44,823 nucleotides of DNA from Chloroflexi bacterium OLB15 (GCA_001567085.1 LMZS01000168.1:1-44823); one strand, 5' to 3'; counted from the stretch's first letter, positions 1 to 9,124 are shown. Program-made: numbers and translations. Notes: generated by a model not told the origin, from the sequence alone.

Positions 1-73
1 AGTAAATATCGTTTTCAGGGTATTTTCAGAGGGGGTATATCCTTGATGATCTGTTGAGAGGTAGGCTGGCGCG

Positions 74-603
74 ATGCTGCGGAAAATAGCCTTGATCTGC
101 GCCTTCGCGATGCTGTTTGTAACTGCACTGGCTGTTAGCGCGGGCATACCATCTGCCCCGTCCCAGCAGCCTATGCCCTCGATCACGCCGCTTTTTTCAA
201 ACGGGCAGCCGCAAAATGTGGTGCCTTTCGGCGGCAGCAGCGGCGGCGGATTTAGCGCGCAGGTACAGGCAGCGGCTACGCTGCGCCGGGGCAGGTCACT
301 GTTGGCGCACAGGCGCAGCAGGTGGTTGTGACGGCTATGCCGGGGACTATTCCTACCGTCGCCCCGGCGATTGTCATTACGGATAGCACCGTCCAGCAGT
401 CAGATACCTTTCTGACCAATTTGTTTAACAACGTCCTTGTGCCGGTCATCAATTTCCTCCTGTCCATTATTAACGGCACGATTGTTACGATATGGAACTT
501 TGCCGGGGCGCAGGGGGGATTTTTGGGTCAGTCTCTGTGCTGTATCGCCCCCGCGCTCGCAGGGGGGTACTGGTTCATTTTCCGGCGGCTGCGCCGGCGC
601 TAA
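74..603 (+). CDS. small secreted or membrane-anchored protein (frameshifted)
   Basis: I do not recognise this family. The reading frame opens at ATG 74 with a clear signal peptide (MLRKIALICAFAMLF, then a small-residue region ending near SAG). A low-complexity Pro/Ser/Gly/Gln-rich stretch follows. The frame then runs into unlikely Arg-rich sequence and stops at 331. One base inserted near position 280 restores a continuous product of about 176 residues, passing through 'APGQVTVGAQ' and 'QQVVVTAMPG'. It ends with a hydrophobic segment and a short basic tail (FRRLRRR), as in a surface protein retained in the membrane. The next gene is also secreted and starts about 100 bp downstream, so the two may be co-expressed. 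The frameshift is either a sequencing error or gene decay; no function is offered. Confidence 0.5.
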
Positions 604-703
604 GTTCCTGTGTATACCGGTGATAAATTTCTGAGGCGTGCTGAAATTGGCGCGAACGGCCGATCGCCGGTATCCATTTCGGCCATCCCATGAAGGATTA
701 TTG

Positions 704-1937
704 ATGTTCCGCAAATTTATTTTTGTGTTTACCTTCGCGCTTTTCATCTTTGTCGCCCAATTTCTGCCCAAACCTCACCGATTGCCTATTTATACGACGG
801 CATCACCAGCCGCTTGCTGCCGATCTCTGTAAGCGGCGCGGGAGAGCCGCTCGCGCTGCCGCTGCCCGAAAACAGCTACGCCAGCGCCTTTGATATGAGC
901 TTTACGGGAAACGGCAGCCGTGTCGCCTACTGCCCGATCAATTACGGAATCGCAAATCCCGACGGCAGCAGCGCCAGCCCGCCCAACGCGCGGCTGCTGG
1001 TGCGTGATTTGGCCACCAGCACAACCACTCTTGATCTCGATCTGGGCGCGGCTATTGGATGCCGCCCGTTCTGGCGCGATGATGGCGCATTTGTTGCAGT
1101 AGGCATCGTGCGCGCGCTGCCGGGAGATATTCTGGCGGCGCAAATCCCCTCATCATGGGAACTAATGATCATCGAACCGGCCAGCGGCGGAACCTTAGCC
1201 GCGCTGAACGCCACTACGGGTTCGGGCATACCGATGCCGCCGGGCAATACTTTTATGCCGCTGATCCGGCGCTTCACCGGCACGCAGGTGACCTTTGGCG
1301 TGCTGCCCTATGCCGTTGGCGGCATTGCCAGCATTCCCGCGTATATGTGGACGATAGACAGCGGCGCGCTAACCCCTGATGATCCATGGGGACAGCCGGT
1401 GCTGGATTCTCTGAGCGCTGCTGGCGAAGTGGCATGGCTGGCCGAAGATGCTGGCCGCCCTTCTGGCGAGCCGTCCGGGCCGGTGCCGCGCTATAACGTA
1501 CTGCGTTTACGGGATGCTGGCGGTGAACGGGTGGTGTTTACGGAACCGGCGTGGACGCTGATTGATGCCCGTTATATTGACGATGGCGCGCGTATTGCTA
1601 TTCAACTGATGGCACCCTACGATCCCGAACGCGCGTTAGAAAGCGCTATCCCCGCGCGGTGGGTGGCGCTAGATCGCGCCGGAACGGTCAGCGAATTGCA
1701 GAGCATCACAGGCTATACGCAGCTTCGTGGTGCGCCGGGTGCTACCTGCTGCTGCAAAATAGCGCTGACAGCAGCGGCACGCCGATCACCACGCTGGATT
1801 ACGTCAGCGCCGCCGATGGCTCCATCTCTACACTGTGGTCACAAATTGGCGATCTGAATATGCCCACCGCGTGGGAATTTGCGTGGACGACGCCATCTGC
1901 GCCGACCACACCATTAAACCCGTTCGCAGGCGTATAA
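704..1937 (+). CDS. secreted beta-propeller-like protein (two frameshifts)
   Basis: The gene begins at ATG 704 with a signal peptide (MFRKFIFVFTFALFIFVAQ). One missing base near 757-769 is needed to pass into the main frame, which continues 'SAQTSPIAYLYDG'. A second missing base near 1735-1742 is needed to pass from 'LRGAPG' into 'YLLLQNSADSSG'; the product then ends at 1937. Repaired, it has about 410 residues. The body has repeated short strands with phrases such as 'MSFTGNGSRVAYCP' and 'WRDDGAFVAVG', typical of TolB/PD40-like beta-propellers, so I infer an extracytoplasmic propeller. No catalytic motif is visible. It is convergent with the kinase gene, whose stop lies 35 bp away. Two similar indels in one gene argue for consensus error rather than old pseudogenisation. 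Confidence 0.5.
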
Positions 1938-1972
1938 AATTGCGCGGCGCGTAACAAACAGCGCCCGAAAAA

Positions 1973-3621
1973 TTAACTGGCTTCAGTCATGGCAGTATCT
2001 ATGCGTACTGAATCCAGCACCTGCTGGAATAATTCGACGTACTCATTGCCCGTACTATCGCCGGAAAACGTCTCCAAAACTACGAACCACTCGCCATCCT
2101 GCCAGTAGAAGGCGTCCGTCTGCCCATCTTCAAAATCTGGGGACATTTCGCCATAACGGCGGTAACTACGGCGTACGGTTCCATCCGGCGCGGCGGCTTC
2201 GTCTATCAAGGCGGCGTTTTCCGCAGGGAAATGCGCGCTCTGGTAGTTCTCGATTTGCGCGCGCAGATCACCCCCCTGCTCCGAAACAGGGTACATCGCC
2301 AGTGAAATATACGCATCTTCGTCGTGACGCCATGCCTGCGCGAGATAGTTTTCGCCCGAAATATCGGCTTCCGTCCAATTTTCTGGCACGTTGATGGAAT
2401 ACGTATCCTGCTCCCAGGCGACCGTATTGGCGGCGGGCGTAGGCAGGGCGCTCACCGCGGCCACATCCACCGTTGGCGTGACGAAAATTGGCGCGGGCGG
2501 TTGGCTGGTAATGGCGATCAAAATCCCGCCAACGATCACGACAGCGATGACCGCTGCGCCGGCAATGATGAACGGAAGCGTGCGTCGTGACGATTTTGCG
2601 GGTGGTTGTGACGCGCTGGCAGGGGGTACCTGTGGCACATAGGCCGGTGCGGTCAGCGGGGGCGGCGCCATAGGGGGCGGCGTAATGGTAGGCTGATCCA
2701 TTTGAAGCGGCAGCGGCGTTATGCGTCCGGGCGTGTCTTGTACCAGCGTTGGCGTATCTGCGGAAATGTGCGGAACGCGCGTGCGGGTGCTGCTGTGCGG
2801 CATAGCATCTTCCAGCGCCTGCGCATATCCCCCGCCGAAGGAAAGCGATCATTCGGATTTTTGGCTGTTGCCGCGAAAACGATCTGTTCAACTTCTGGCG
2901 GCACTTCTGGCCGGAACTGGCGCACCGAAGGCATTGGCTCATTGATATGCTTGAGCAGCAGCGCAACCGGCGTTTCTGCCTCATACGGTTCACGTCCGGT
3001 TAGCAGTTCAAACAGCACTACGCCCATTGCGTAAATATCAGAGCGCGCATCCAATGGCAGGCCGTGCGCCTGTTCAGGACTCATATAAGCAGGCGTGCCG
3101 ATGATCGCGCTGCCCGTCAGGTTGCTATTCAGCACCTTGGCAATGCCGAAGTCAGAGAGATAGGCATTGGTACGCTCGTCCAGCAAAATATTGGCTGGCT
3201 TAAGGTCGCGGTGAATGATGCCCTGCTGATGGGCATAATCCAGCGCCTGCGCTACCTGACCAAAAGGCTTGATGATTGTATTCACGGGGGGTAACCCGCG
3301 GCGTACCATCTGCGCCATGCTGCCACCGCCCAGGTAACGCATGGCAATATAGGGCGTACCCTCAAATTCACCGAAGTCATAAATCGGCAAAATATGGGGG
3401 TGTTCAAGATGGGCAATCACATCAACTTCACGGGTGAAGCGCTCGTAAAAGCTGGGATCGTGCAGCAGCGCGCTGGGCAGCACCTTGATCGCCACCACAC
3501 GGCTGATGTTCTTCTGGCGCGCGCGGTAAACCGTCGCCATGCCGCCGCGCCCGATTTCTTCGAGAATTTCAAATTGGCCGAGCGTTTTGCCCGTGAAGTT
3601 ATCTCTGGGTTGGTTCTGCAT
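1973..3621 (-). CDS. transmembrane Ser/Thr protein kinase (one frameshift)
   Basis: Hanks-type kinase with every core motif: glycine loop GRGGMATVY, lysine in VAIKVL, catalytic HRDLKPAN, DFG in SDFGIAK, and GTPAYMSPEQ. The frame breaks near 2816-2821. One added base joins 'AGDMRR' to 'ALEDAMPHSS', giving a product of about 548 residues. After the kinase comes a Pro-rich linker, one membrane segment (LPFIIAGAAVIAVVIVGGIL) and a predicted extracytoplasmic domain of about 150 residues with no PASTA repeats. The topology fits a receptor that reads an outside signal and phosphorylates cytoplasmic targets. I chose ATG 3621 over the upstream TTG at 3633 because a TTGAGG ribosome site sits about 7 nt before it. 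A matching sigma-70 promoter lies just upstream. The ECF sigma gene is divergent across a 540-bp gap. Confidence 0.85.
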
Positions 3622-3651
3622 GTGCGGCCTCAACTGTACATAACACGATCC

Positions 3652-3680
3652 ACTATAGCCGTGTGGCGGACGATGGGCAA
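3652..3680 (-). promoter_or_regulatory. sigma-70-type promoter of the kinase gene
   Basis: On the minus strand, -35 TTGCCC (3675-3680) and -10 TATAGT (3652-3657) are separated by exactly 17 bp. Transcription would start about 25 nt before the kinase ATG. Assigned from consensus match only. Confidence 0.5.
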
Positions 3681-4165
3681 GTCATTATTCAGATGACAGC
3701 TTGCTGGCAGCTCAATAATCGGGGTTACTAAACCCGTAAAATGGGAGCCGCGCTTCTTTTTATGCCGCCGCTGGATGGCGCGGCACAGAATTGATGGAAC
3801 GTAAAAGGTAGAAGCAGGGTAGCATACATTAGCGCGATGGGGGTATCCATATTGCCAGCAATGTGATCGCAAATTTGCGGTTGATCTTATAGTGTTATAA
3901 CAAACTAACAATTACATTTTATAAGCCTGCAAAACCTTCCCGTAATTTGCCATTTAATACTACGCAACCATTTGATATTTTTCAAATTGCACAAATGAAA
4001 GCAACTGAAACTGCATGGCACTTGTACAAAATTGACAAAAACATCATAATGGGCATCGTATGGATTTTGAAACGTGCTGTTGCAAAATAATGGTCAGGCT
4101 CTTTTTTTGAAGAGTACCCGCCAAAAACACTGCTGGCGGAAATTATGAGTTTCACGGAGTGTGGA
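3681..4165. other. intergenic stretch between kinase and sigma factor genes
   Basis: I see no gene in this AT-rich stretch. It holds a 7-bp inverted repeat (GCCGCGC 3747-3753 and GCGCGGC 3778-3784) and a perfect TTGACA at 4032-4037 facing the sigma gene. The TTGACA has only a poor -10 candidate at the right distance (around 4055-4061). It probably contains the sigma gene's promoter, but I cannot fix its position. Confidence 0.4.
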
Positions 4166-4807
4166 ATGATTCTTAGGGTAGACAATTCAGCGGCGGACGC
4201 GGCAGATGGAAATACGCCAACGGACGCAGCGCTTGTCGAACGGCTGCGCGAAAATGATTTTGACGCGCTGGGTGTTTTGTTTGACCGCTACTATTCGCAA
4301 GTATACCGAACCGCAATGGTAATCACCCGCGACAGCATCGTTGCAGATGACATCGCGCAAGATTGCTTCCTCAAGCTGCACCAGTACGCGCAAAGAATTG
4401 ATACCTCGCTGCCTTTAATGCCCTGGCTGTATCGGGTCACCGTCAACCTCAGCTATACATGGATTACGCGCCGCCAGAAACGCCGTATTTCGCTGGAAGC
4501 ACTGGTGGATCAACTTATGAGTCCGGCATGGCACGCGCCGGAACATCTGGCTGAACAGGGGGAAACCATACGCTCTGTACAGCAAGCTATTAGCGAACTT
4601 CCGTTTAACCAGCAGGCGGTGATCGCCCTCCATTATTTAAGCGATCTTTCGCTTGAAGAAATTGCCGAACTGCTGGATGTACCGGTCGGTACCGTTAAGA
4701 GCCGCCTGTATTACGCACGCGAAAATCTGCGTCGTAAACTGGGCGACTCCCTTGCCGAACTGAATTTCAGTGGAGCCGCGCGTGGTTATGCAGGTCTTTC
4801 GACATAA
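4166..4807 (+). CDS. ECF-family RNA polymerase sigma factor
   Basis: An RNA polymerase sigma subunit with region 2 (DALGVLFDRYYSQVYRTA, DDIAQDCFLKLHQY, then LPLMPWLYRVTVN) and region 4 (ISELPFNQQAVIALHYL, LSLEEIAELLDVPVGTVKSR). Region 3 is absent, as usual for the extracytoplasmic-function group. It would direct polymerase to a small regulon in response to an unknown signal. The frame can also start at ATG 4145. I prefer ATG 4166, which has CGGAG six bases upstream and begins just before the conserved part. Its last 20 bases overlap the start of a small unknown gene, the coupling typical of sigma/anti-sigma pairs. The divergent neighbour is a membrane Ser/Thr kinase, a possible but unproven signalling partner. 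Confidence 0.88.
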   Translation: MILRVDNSAADAADGNTPTDAALVERLRENDFDALGVLFDRYYSQVYRTAMVITRDSIVADDIAQDCFLKLHQYAQRIDTSLPLMPWLYRVTVNLSYTWITRRQKRRISLEALVDQLMSPAWHAPEHLAEQGETIRSVQQAISELPFNQQAVIALHYLSDLSLEEIAELLDVPVGTVKSRLYYARENLRRKLGDSLAELNFSGAARGYAGLST

Positions 4808-5171
4808 TTTCCCTTCTGATCAGCAGGGATTGCCTCACGACGCATGGCTCGATGAGCGTATTCAATCCGCGCTGTACAGCGGCAGCACGCCTAGCGCGCT
4901 TCAGCGCACGCGAGCACGCGCGAATTTACTGCGCCTGGCGCGCACACAAACCCAGCTTTCAGTCGCTGAGGATGCCGGCGCAGCGACATTCAATTTGCCA
5001 CATTTCCTGACGACGGTTGTTAGGTTTGCGCAGCGGCAATCGCTCTCGCTGCTGCGCTCCTGTTTTGTGAACGACGCGCCGTATAATCGCGCAAATGACA
5101 CTTCGACATGGGTTAGGCGGCGTACTGCTAGCGAACTGGTATATCTTGAATTTGCGCCGATGGCTTATTAA
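4788..5171 (+). CDS. unknown small protein overlapping the ECF sigma gene
   Basis: I do not recognise this family. It encodes about 127 residues from ATG 4788; a GTG at 4770 could add six. The start lies inside the 3' end of the sigma gene in another frame, so the two are probably translationally coupled. The product is Arg-rich in its first half (QRTRARANLLRLARTQTQ), has no signal peptide and no membrane segment, and contains one Cys (RSCFVND). Position suggests a regulator or cofactor of the sigma factor, perhaps a soluble anti-sigma, but no anti-sigma motif such as a zinc-binding HxxxCxxC is present. A strong terminator follows its stop, so sigma gene and partner form a two-gene unit. Confidence 0.55.
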   Translation: MQVFRHNFPSDQQGLPHDAWLDERIQSALYSGSTPSALQRTRARANLLRLARTQTQLSVAEDAGAATFNLPHFLTTVVRFAQRQSLSLLRSCFVNDAPYNRANDTSTWVRRRTASELVYLEFAPMAY

Positions 5172-5194
5172 AAAGCGCCTGTCAGAACACCATG

Positions 5195-5230
5195 ACGGGG
5201 TATTCTTTTACAGAATGCCCCGTTTTGATT
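5195..5230 (+). terminator. Rho-independent terminator of the sigma operon
   Basis: A 12-bp stem (ACGGGGTATTCT 5195-5206 with AGAATGCCCCGT 5212-5223, one G-T pair), a 5-nt loop and a T-rich tail. It lies 24 bp after the stop of the small gene. Confidence 0.85.
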
Positions 5231-5354
5231 CTAATGCCATGTTGGGTGTTATGTTTGCAAGCAGTTCAGAGTAGATGTCTAATTAGCTTCAAAATCACAT
5301 TATTTAACCTGGGCATTGTGCCCGTTCAGCGCAGTTTTTTATTAAGGAGCATTC

Positions 5355-6371
5355 ATGATGGAATTTGCTATCACCTTTAAGGGCGATATTGATCCCAAAC
5401 GCACGGTTGCCCTGTGCAAACAGGCGGAAGCCGCCGGGTTTACATACGCCTGGTTTTTTGATTCGCATGTGCTGTGGCGTGAATGTTATGTGACCATTGC
5501 CATGTGTATGGAGCACACAGACAAAATGCGCTTCGGGCCTTGCGTGACCAACCCCGGCGTGCGCGAATGGTCAGTGGCGGGCAGCCTTTACGCCACGCTT
5601 CAGGTTCAAAGCGGCGGGCGCTTCGATGTGGGCATTGGGCGCGGCGATAGCTCGCGTCGTGTGCTGGGGCGTAAACCGCTTACCGTTGAAACGATGGCTG
5701 AATTTGGCGAATCTCTTAAGAAGATGGCGGCGGGCGAAGAAGTGACGTATCTATGGGATGGCGTGGATACCAGCGCGCAAATTCCCTGGGTCGAAAAATA
5801 TGATCTGCCGGTCTGGTACGCGGCTTATGGCCCCAAGGCGCTGGCGACTGCCGGGCAGCATGGCGACGGCTTAATCATTCAGCTTGCCGATCCCTGGCTG
5901 GTGAAATGGTTCAGCGATCAGGCGCTTGAGGCAGGCAAAGCCGCAGGCCGCGATATGTCGAAATTCCGCATCATGTCTGCTGCGCCCGCATGGGTAGGCG
6001 ATATGCCCACCGCGCGCGCGCAAACCCGCTGGTTCCCGGCAATGGTGGGCAATCACGTTGCCGATCTGGTGATGCGCTATGGCACAGAAGGCCAGAATGT
6101 GCCCCAACGCCTGACCGACTATATTGAAGGCCGCAAAGGCTATGACTACCGCCATCACGCCGATAAAGATGCAGATCATCTCGGCTTTATCACCAATGAC
6201 ATTATTGACAGCTTCGGCGTGCTGGGCGATGTAGATGCGAATGTTGCGAAAATCAGGGAATTGGAAGCGGCGGGCGTCACCCAATATAACATCTACCTGA
6301 TGTGCGGCGAAGAGGAGCGCATTGTAGAGGAATATGGGAAGCACGTGATCCCGCAGTTTCAACAGGTATGA
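5355..6371 (+). CDS. LLM-class (luciferase-like) oxidoreductase
   Basis: A 338-residue TIM-barrel flavin- or F420-dependent oxidoreductase. Visible family features are the N-terminal 'MEFAITFKGD' strand, 'AEAAGFTYAWFFDSH', 'MRFGPCVTNPG', the glycine-rich 'RFDVGIGRGDSSRR' near residue 90, and 'PVWYAAYGPKALATAGQHGDG'. Start ATG 5355 has AAGGAG upstream. The next gene, 115 bp downstream on the same strand, encodes dihydropyrimidinase. From memory this resembles the CPS_4043-type subfamily often found near pyrimidine-degradation genes, so a role in reductive pyrimidine or hydantoin metabolism is likely, though substrate and cofactor cannot be read from the sequence. Length is normal and no frameshift is seen. 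Confidence 0.85.
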   Translation: MMEFAITFKGDIDPKRTVALCKQAEAAGFTYAWFFDSHVLWRECYVTIAMCMEHTDKMRFGPCVTNPGVREWSVAGSLYATLQVQSGGRFDVGIGRGDSSRRVLGRKPLTVETMAEFGESLKKMAAGEEVTYLWDGVDTSAQIPWVEKYDLPVWYAAYGPKALATAGQHGDGLIIQLADPWLVKWFSDQALEAGKAAGRDMSKFRIMSAAPAWVGDMPTARAQTRWFPAMVGNHVADLVMRYGTEGQNVPQRLTDYIEGRKGYDYRHHADKDADHLGFITNDIIDSFGVLGDVDANVAKIRELEAAGVTQYNIYLMCGEEERIVEEYGKHVIPQFQQV

Positions 6372-6422
6372 GTTCAAGCAAAATTGAGCGCGTTAACGTA
6401 TGGGGTTTTTAGTCGAACGAAA

Positions 6423-6451
6423 GCGGCGGGGGTAGCTTTTACCCGCTGCTC
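6423..6451. repeat. intercistronic hairpin
   Basis: A 9-bp stem (AGCGGCGGG 6423-6431 with CCCGCTGCT 6443-6451, one G-T pair) between the oxidoreductase and dihydropyrimidinase genes. No T tract follows, so it is more likely an mRNA processing or stability element than a full terminator. Confidence 0.5.
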
Positions 6452-6486
6452 GTCACTCATCACTGGTTATTTTTAGGAGTTTCATC

Positions 6487-7962
6487 ATGGGCACTCTCTT
6501 CAAAAATGGAACGGTCATCACCGCAGGCGAACAGTCGCGGGCGGATGTGCTGGTTGAAGGCGAAGTGGTTTCGCTGATCGGGCGCGATCTTGATCCCGCA
6601 GGCCACACCGTCATTGACTGTACCGGCAAGTATTTGCTGCCGGGTGGCATTGACGTACATACGCATCTTGATTTGCCGTTTGGCGGCACGTTCAGCAACG
6701 ACGATTTTGATGTTGGGCATAAGGCGGCGGCATTCGGCGGCACCACCGCGCATATTGACTTTGTGATCCAGCCCAAAGGCGGCACGCTTCACGATGGGCT
6801 GGCGACATGGCGCAAGAAGGCACAGCCCGCGCAAATTGACTATGCCTTCCACATGGCCGTTACCGATCTGCGCGATGATGTGATGGATGAAATCCCCTCT
6901 ATGGTGGATGAAGGCATCACCAGCCTGAAGCTGTTCATGGCGTATAAAAATGTGTTTCAGGTAGATGATAAGACGCTGTTCAAGACCATGCAGGTGGCCG
7001 CCAAACACGGTCAAATCGTGATGGTTCATGCCGAAAATGGCGACGTTGAAAATACGCTTACGCCTGAGCTATTGGCTGCTGGCAAAACTGATCCGGTCTA
7101 CCATGCAGCATCGCGCCCGCCGGAAATTGAGGGCGAAGCGACCAATCGCGCAGTAGTCATGTCTGGCTTAAGCGGATGCCCACTGTACGTGGTGCACATG
7201 ACCTGTGAGCCATCAATAGACGCGCTGCGGCGCGGGCGCGCATTGGGCTACCCGGTTATGGGCGAAACCTGCGTGCAGTATTTCTTCCTCACGGTTGAAG
7301 AACACATGGCGCAGCCTGATTTCCATGGTTCAAAATACGTTTGCTCACCGCCCATCCGCAGCAAGCACGATCAGCAGGTGCTCTGGCGCGCGGTCAAAGA
7401 TGGCACGCTGCAAGTGGTCAGCACCGATCACTGCGATTTCTGGTTCGATGGCGGCAAAGGGCCGTGGCAGGAATGGGCGGCAGCGCACAATGGCGGCGAC
7501 TGGGTTGAATATGAGCGTCAAGACCCGTCATACCGCCGTCCCGGTAAGGAACTGGGGCGCGGCAATTTCGCCAAGATTCCCAATGGCCTGCCCGCGATTG
7601 AAGATCGCCTGATGATGGTGTGGGATGGCGGCGTGAATACCGGCATCCTTTCGCCTTCGCGCTTCGTTGAACTGAACTGCACTAATCCGGCGAAAATTTT
7701 CGGCATGTACCCGAAGAAAGGCACCATCGCCGTAGGCTCTGACGCCGATATTGTGGTTTGGGATCCGAACGCCAAACACACCTTAAGCGCGGCAACCCAG
7801 CACATGCGCTGCGACTATAATCTATTTGAAGGCCATACCGTGACCGGTAAACCGGTGATGGTGTTCCAGCGCGGCAACAAACTGGTAGATGGCGATCAGT
7901 GGTTTGGCAAGAACGGACAGGGGCAGTTCATTCACCGCGAAGCTGGCGCGCCGGTGCTGTAG
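6487..7962 (+). CDS. hydA: dihydropyrimidinase / D-hydantoinase
   Basis: A 491-residue cyclic-amide hydrolase that opens 5,6-dihydropyrimidines (or hydantoins) to N-carbamoyl amino acids in the cytoplasm. The full binuclear metal site is visible: H58 and H60 in 'GGIDVHTHLDLPFGG', the carboxylated lysine K148 in 'ITSLKLFMAYKN', H181 in 'VMVHAENGD', H237 in 'YVVHMTCE', and D314 in 'VSTDHCDF'. Length and spacing match characterised hydantoinases. The start is ATG 6487 with AGGAG about 8 nt upstream. It shares strand and short spacing with the luciferase-like oxidoreductase, suggesting one pathway. No dihydropyrimidine dehydrogenase or beta-ureidopropionase lies in the window, so the rest of the pathway is elsewhere or differs. 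A strong terminator follows. Confidence 0.92.
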   Translation: MGTLFKNGTVITAGEQSRADVLVEGEVVSLIGRDLDPAGHTVIDCTGKYLLPGGIDVHTHLDLPFGGTFSNDDFDVGHKAAAFGGTTAHIDFVIQPKGGTLHDGLATWRKKAQPAQIDYAFHMAVTDLRDDVMDEIPSMVDEGITSLKLFMAYKNVFQVDDKTLFKTMQVAAKHGQIVMVHAENGDVENTLTPELLAAGKTDPVYHAASRPPEIEGEATNRAVVMSGLSGCPLYVVHMTCEPSIDALRRGRALGYPVMGETCVQYFFLTVEEHMAQPDFHGSKYVCSPPIRSKHDQQVLWRAVKDGTLQVVSTDHCDFWFDGGKGPWQEWAAAHNGGDWVEYERQDPSYRRPGKELGRGNFAKIPNGLPAIEDRLMMVWDGGVNTGILSPSRFVELNCTNPAKIFGMYPKKGTIAVGSDADIVVWDPNAKHTLSAATQHMRCDYNLFEGHTVTGKPVMVFQRGNKLVDGDQWFGKNGQGQFIHREAGAPVL

Positions 7963-7996
7963 CTGCCATACACAAGGTATATTGCATTGATTAACG

Positions 7997-8050
7997 TACC
8001 CACCCCACAGCAGTTTTCCCTTGATCATCAGGGGAGGGGTGGGTATTTTT
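7997..8050 (+). terminator. Rho-independent terminator after dihydropyrimidinase
   Basis: A perfect 10-bp stem (TACCCACCCC 7997-8006 with GGGGTGGGTA 8036-8045) followed by TTTTT. The 29-nt loop is long for a terminator, but the position just after the stop is right. Confidence 0.7.
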
Positions 8051-8244
8051 GCTGCTTCAGCCTGATCCCCCCGCGATGAACTCGATAACATCCCGCTTGC
8101 CTCGCCAAGGGGCATCCCGCATGCTTTGGCTGATGGCGGCGCTGCTGCTGGATAGCGGTAACATTACGTCATGGTGATCATTTAATTTGTAAAATGCGGT
8201 TTGATATCTAAAATGTAATAAATGCATTGATATGGAGAATGGTT

Positions 8245-8655
8245 ATGTCTGCCCCAATCGCCATGAATGGTATCCATCACATCGCTTTTACGGTGACCGA
8301 TGTGCCGCGCGCCAAAGCGTTTTATATGGCTATTCTGGGCTTTCAACTGCTGGCAGAACTTGGCCCTAAAACGCTGCTGGTGAACGGGAACACAATAATC
8401 GCCTTGAACGCAGCTTATGATCCCTCACAGAAGCCACAGAACGACCGTTTTACAGAAAACCGCGCCGGGCTAGATCACGTCAGTTTTACAGTAGCTAACC
8501 GGGCGGCGCTGGAAAACGCGCTTGAAACTTTTGAAGCAAATGGCGTTGAACACGGCGAAATTAACGATCTTGGGCAGTACGGGCTGCCGATCTATGTGCT
8601 GGCTTTCCGCGATCCAGATAACATCCAGCTTGAACTGACTGCGCCGCACGGGTAA
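8245..8655 (+). CDS. VOC-superfamily (glyoxalase/dioxygenase fold) protein
   Basis: A 136-residue single-domain vicinal-oxygen-chelate protein with two beta-alpha-beta-beta-beta modules. Module 1 starts at 'MNGIHHIAFTVTDV' and includes 'AKAFYMAILGFQLL'. Module 2 starts at 'GLDHVSFTVANRAALENAL' and ends 'AFRDPDNIQLELTA'. The His in 'IHHIAF', the His in 'LDHVSF' and the Glu in 'QLELTA' occupy the usual metal-ligand positions. Family members are lyases, dioxygenases or antibiotic-binding proteins; the sequence does not tell which. ATG 8245 is chosen over the upstream ATG 8227 because GGAG sits 7 nt before it. It stands alone between a terminator and the tRNA cluster. Confidence 0.8.
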   Translation: MSAPIAMNGIHHIAFTVTDVPRAKAFYMAILGFQLLAELGPKTLLVNGNTIIALNAAYDPSQKPQNDRFTENRAGLDHVSFTVANRAALENALETFEANGVEHGEINDLGQYGLPIYVLAFRDPDNIQLELTAPHG

Positions 8656-8722
8656 GAGATGTGCTAGCCGTTACACTCGCTGTAGCCGTATAGGCTGCTG
8701 TTTATTTTCACCTATTCGATCA

Positions 8723-8789
8723 TTGACAAAACAGCGAGTAAGCCATTATGATTCCTGCCTTGAGCGACCGGGTAGCGTCGTGGTATACT
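8723..8789 (+). promoter_or_regulatory. tandem promoters of the tRNA-rpmG cluster
   Basis: P2: TTGAGC (8760-8765), 18 bp, TATACT (8784-8789), placed to start transcription a few bases before the first tRNA. P1: TTGACA (8723-8728), 18 bp, TATGAT (8747-8752). Both are close to sigma-70 consensus, as expected for stable-RNA transcription. Confidence 0.6.
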
Positions 8790-8799
8790 GTCGTCGCAC

Positions 8800-8872
8800 G
8801 CCACCGTAGCTCAGCTGGCAGAGCAACCGCCTTGTAAGCGGTAGGTCATGGGTTCGAATCCCATTGGTGGCT
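8800..8872 (+). tRNA. trnT: tRNA-Thr (anticodon TGT)
   Basis: A 73-nt cloverleaf. The acceptor GCCACCG pairs with TGGTGGC, the D-arm is TAGCTCAGCTGGCAGAGCA, and the anticodon stem CCGCC/GGCGG-type flanks TGT in CTTGTAA. The T-arm is GGGTTCGAATCCC, with U discriminator. No CCA is encoded. Confidence 0.95.
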
Positions 8873-8893
8873 CTTGCAGCACAATTGAAAAGA

Positions 8894-8977
8894 GGGTCGG
8901 TGTCCCGAGTGGCAAAGGGGGCGGACTGTAAATTCGCTGGCTGAAGGCCTTCGCAGGTTCGAGTCCTGCCCGGCCCA
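8894..8977 (+). tRNA. trnY: tRNA-Tyr (anticodon GTA)
   Basis: An 84-nt class II tRNA. The acceptor GGGTCGG pairs with CCGGCCC (one T-G pair), the anticodon GTA lies in CTGTAAA, and the long variable arm and T-arm GCAGGTTCGAGTCCTGC are present. CCA is not encoded. Confidence 0.95.
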
Positions 8978-9001
8978 CACCTTTTCAATCCTTAACAATT
9001 T

Positions 9002-9074
9002 GCTTCAGTAGCTCAGTCGGTAGAGCACACCCTTGGTAAGGGTGAGGTCACGAGTTCAAATCTCGTCTGAAGCT
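9002..9074 (+). tRNA. trnT: tRNA-Thr (anticodon GGT)
   Basis: A 73-nt cloverleaf with acceptor GCTTCAG/CTGAAGC, anticodon GGT in TTGGTAA flanked by the CACCC/GGGTG stem, and T-arm CGAGTTCAAATCTCG. It is the second threonine isoacceptor in the cluster; CCA is not encoded. Confidence 0.95.
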
Positions 9075-9124
9075 CAGAATCAAAAACACAGGCAAGTACT
9101 TTTCAGGGTTTGGGGTAATTAACG

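Noticed and set aside
5871..6377. A 168-residue minus-strand frame
   Set aside because: It lies wholly antisense to the luciferase-like oxidoreductase, has no recognisable motif or ribosome site, and is explained by codon bias of the real gene.
8746..8988. An 80-residue minus-strand frame across the tRNA genes
   Set aside because: It is the antisense of tRNA-Thr and tRNA-Tyr; phrases such as GRTRTCEGL and NGIRTHDLPL are well-known spurious products of antisense tRNA translation.
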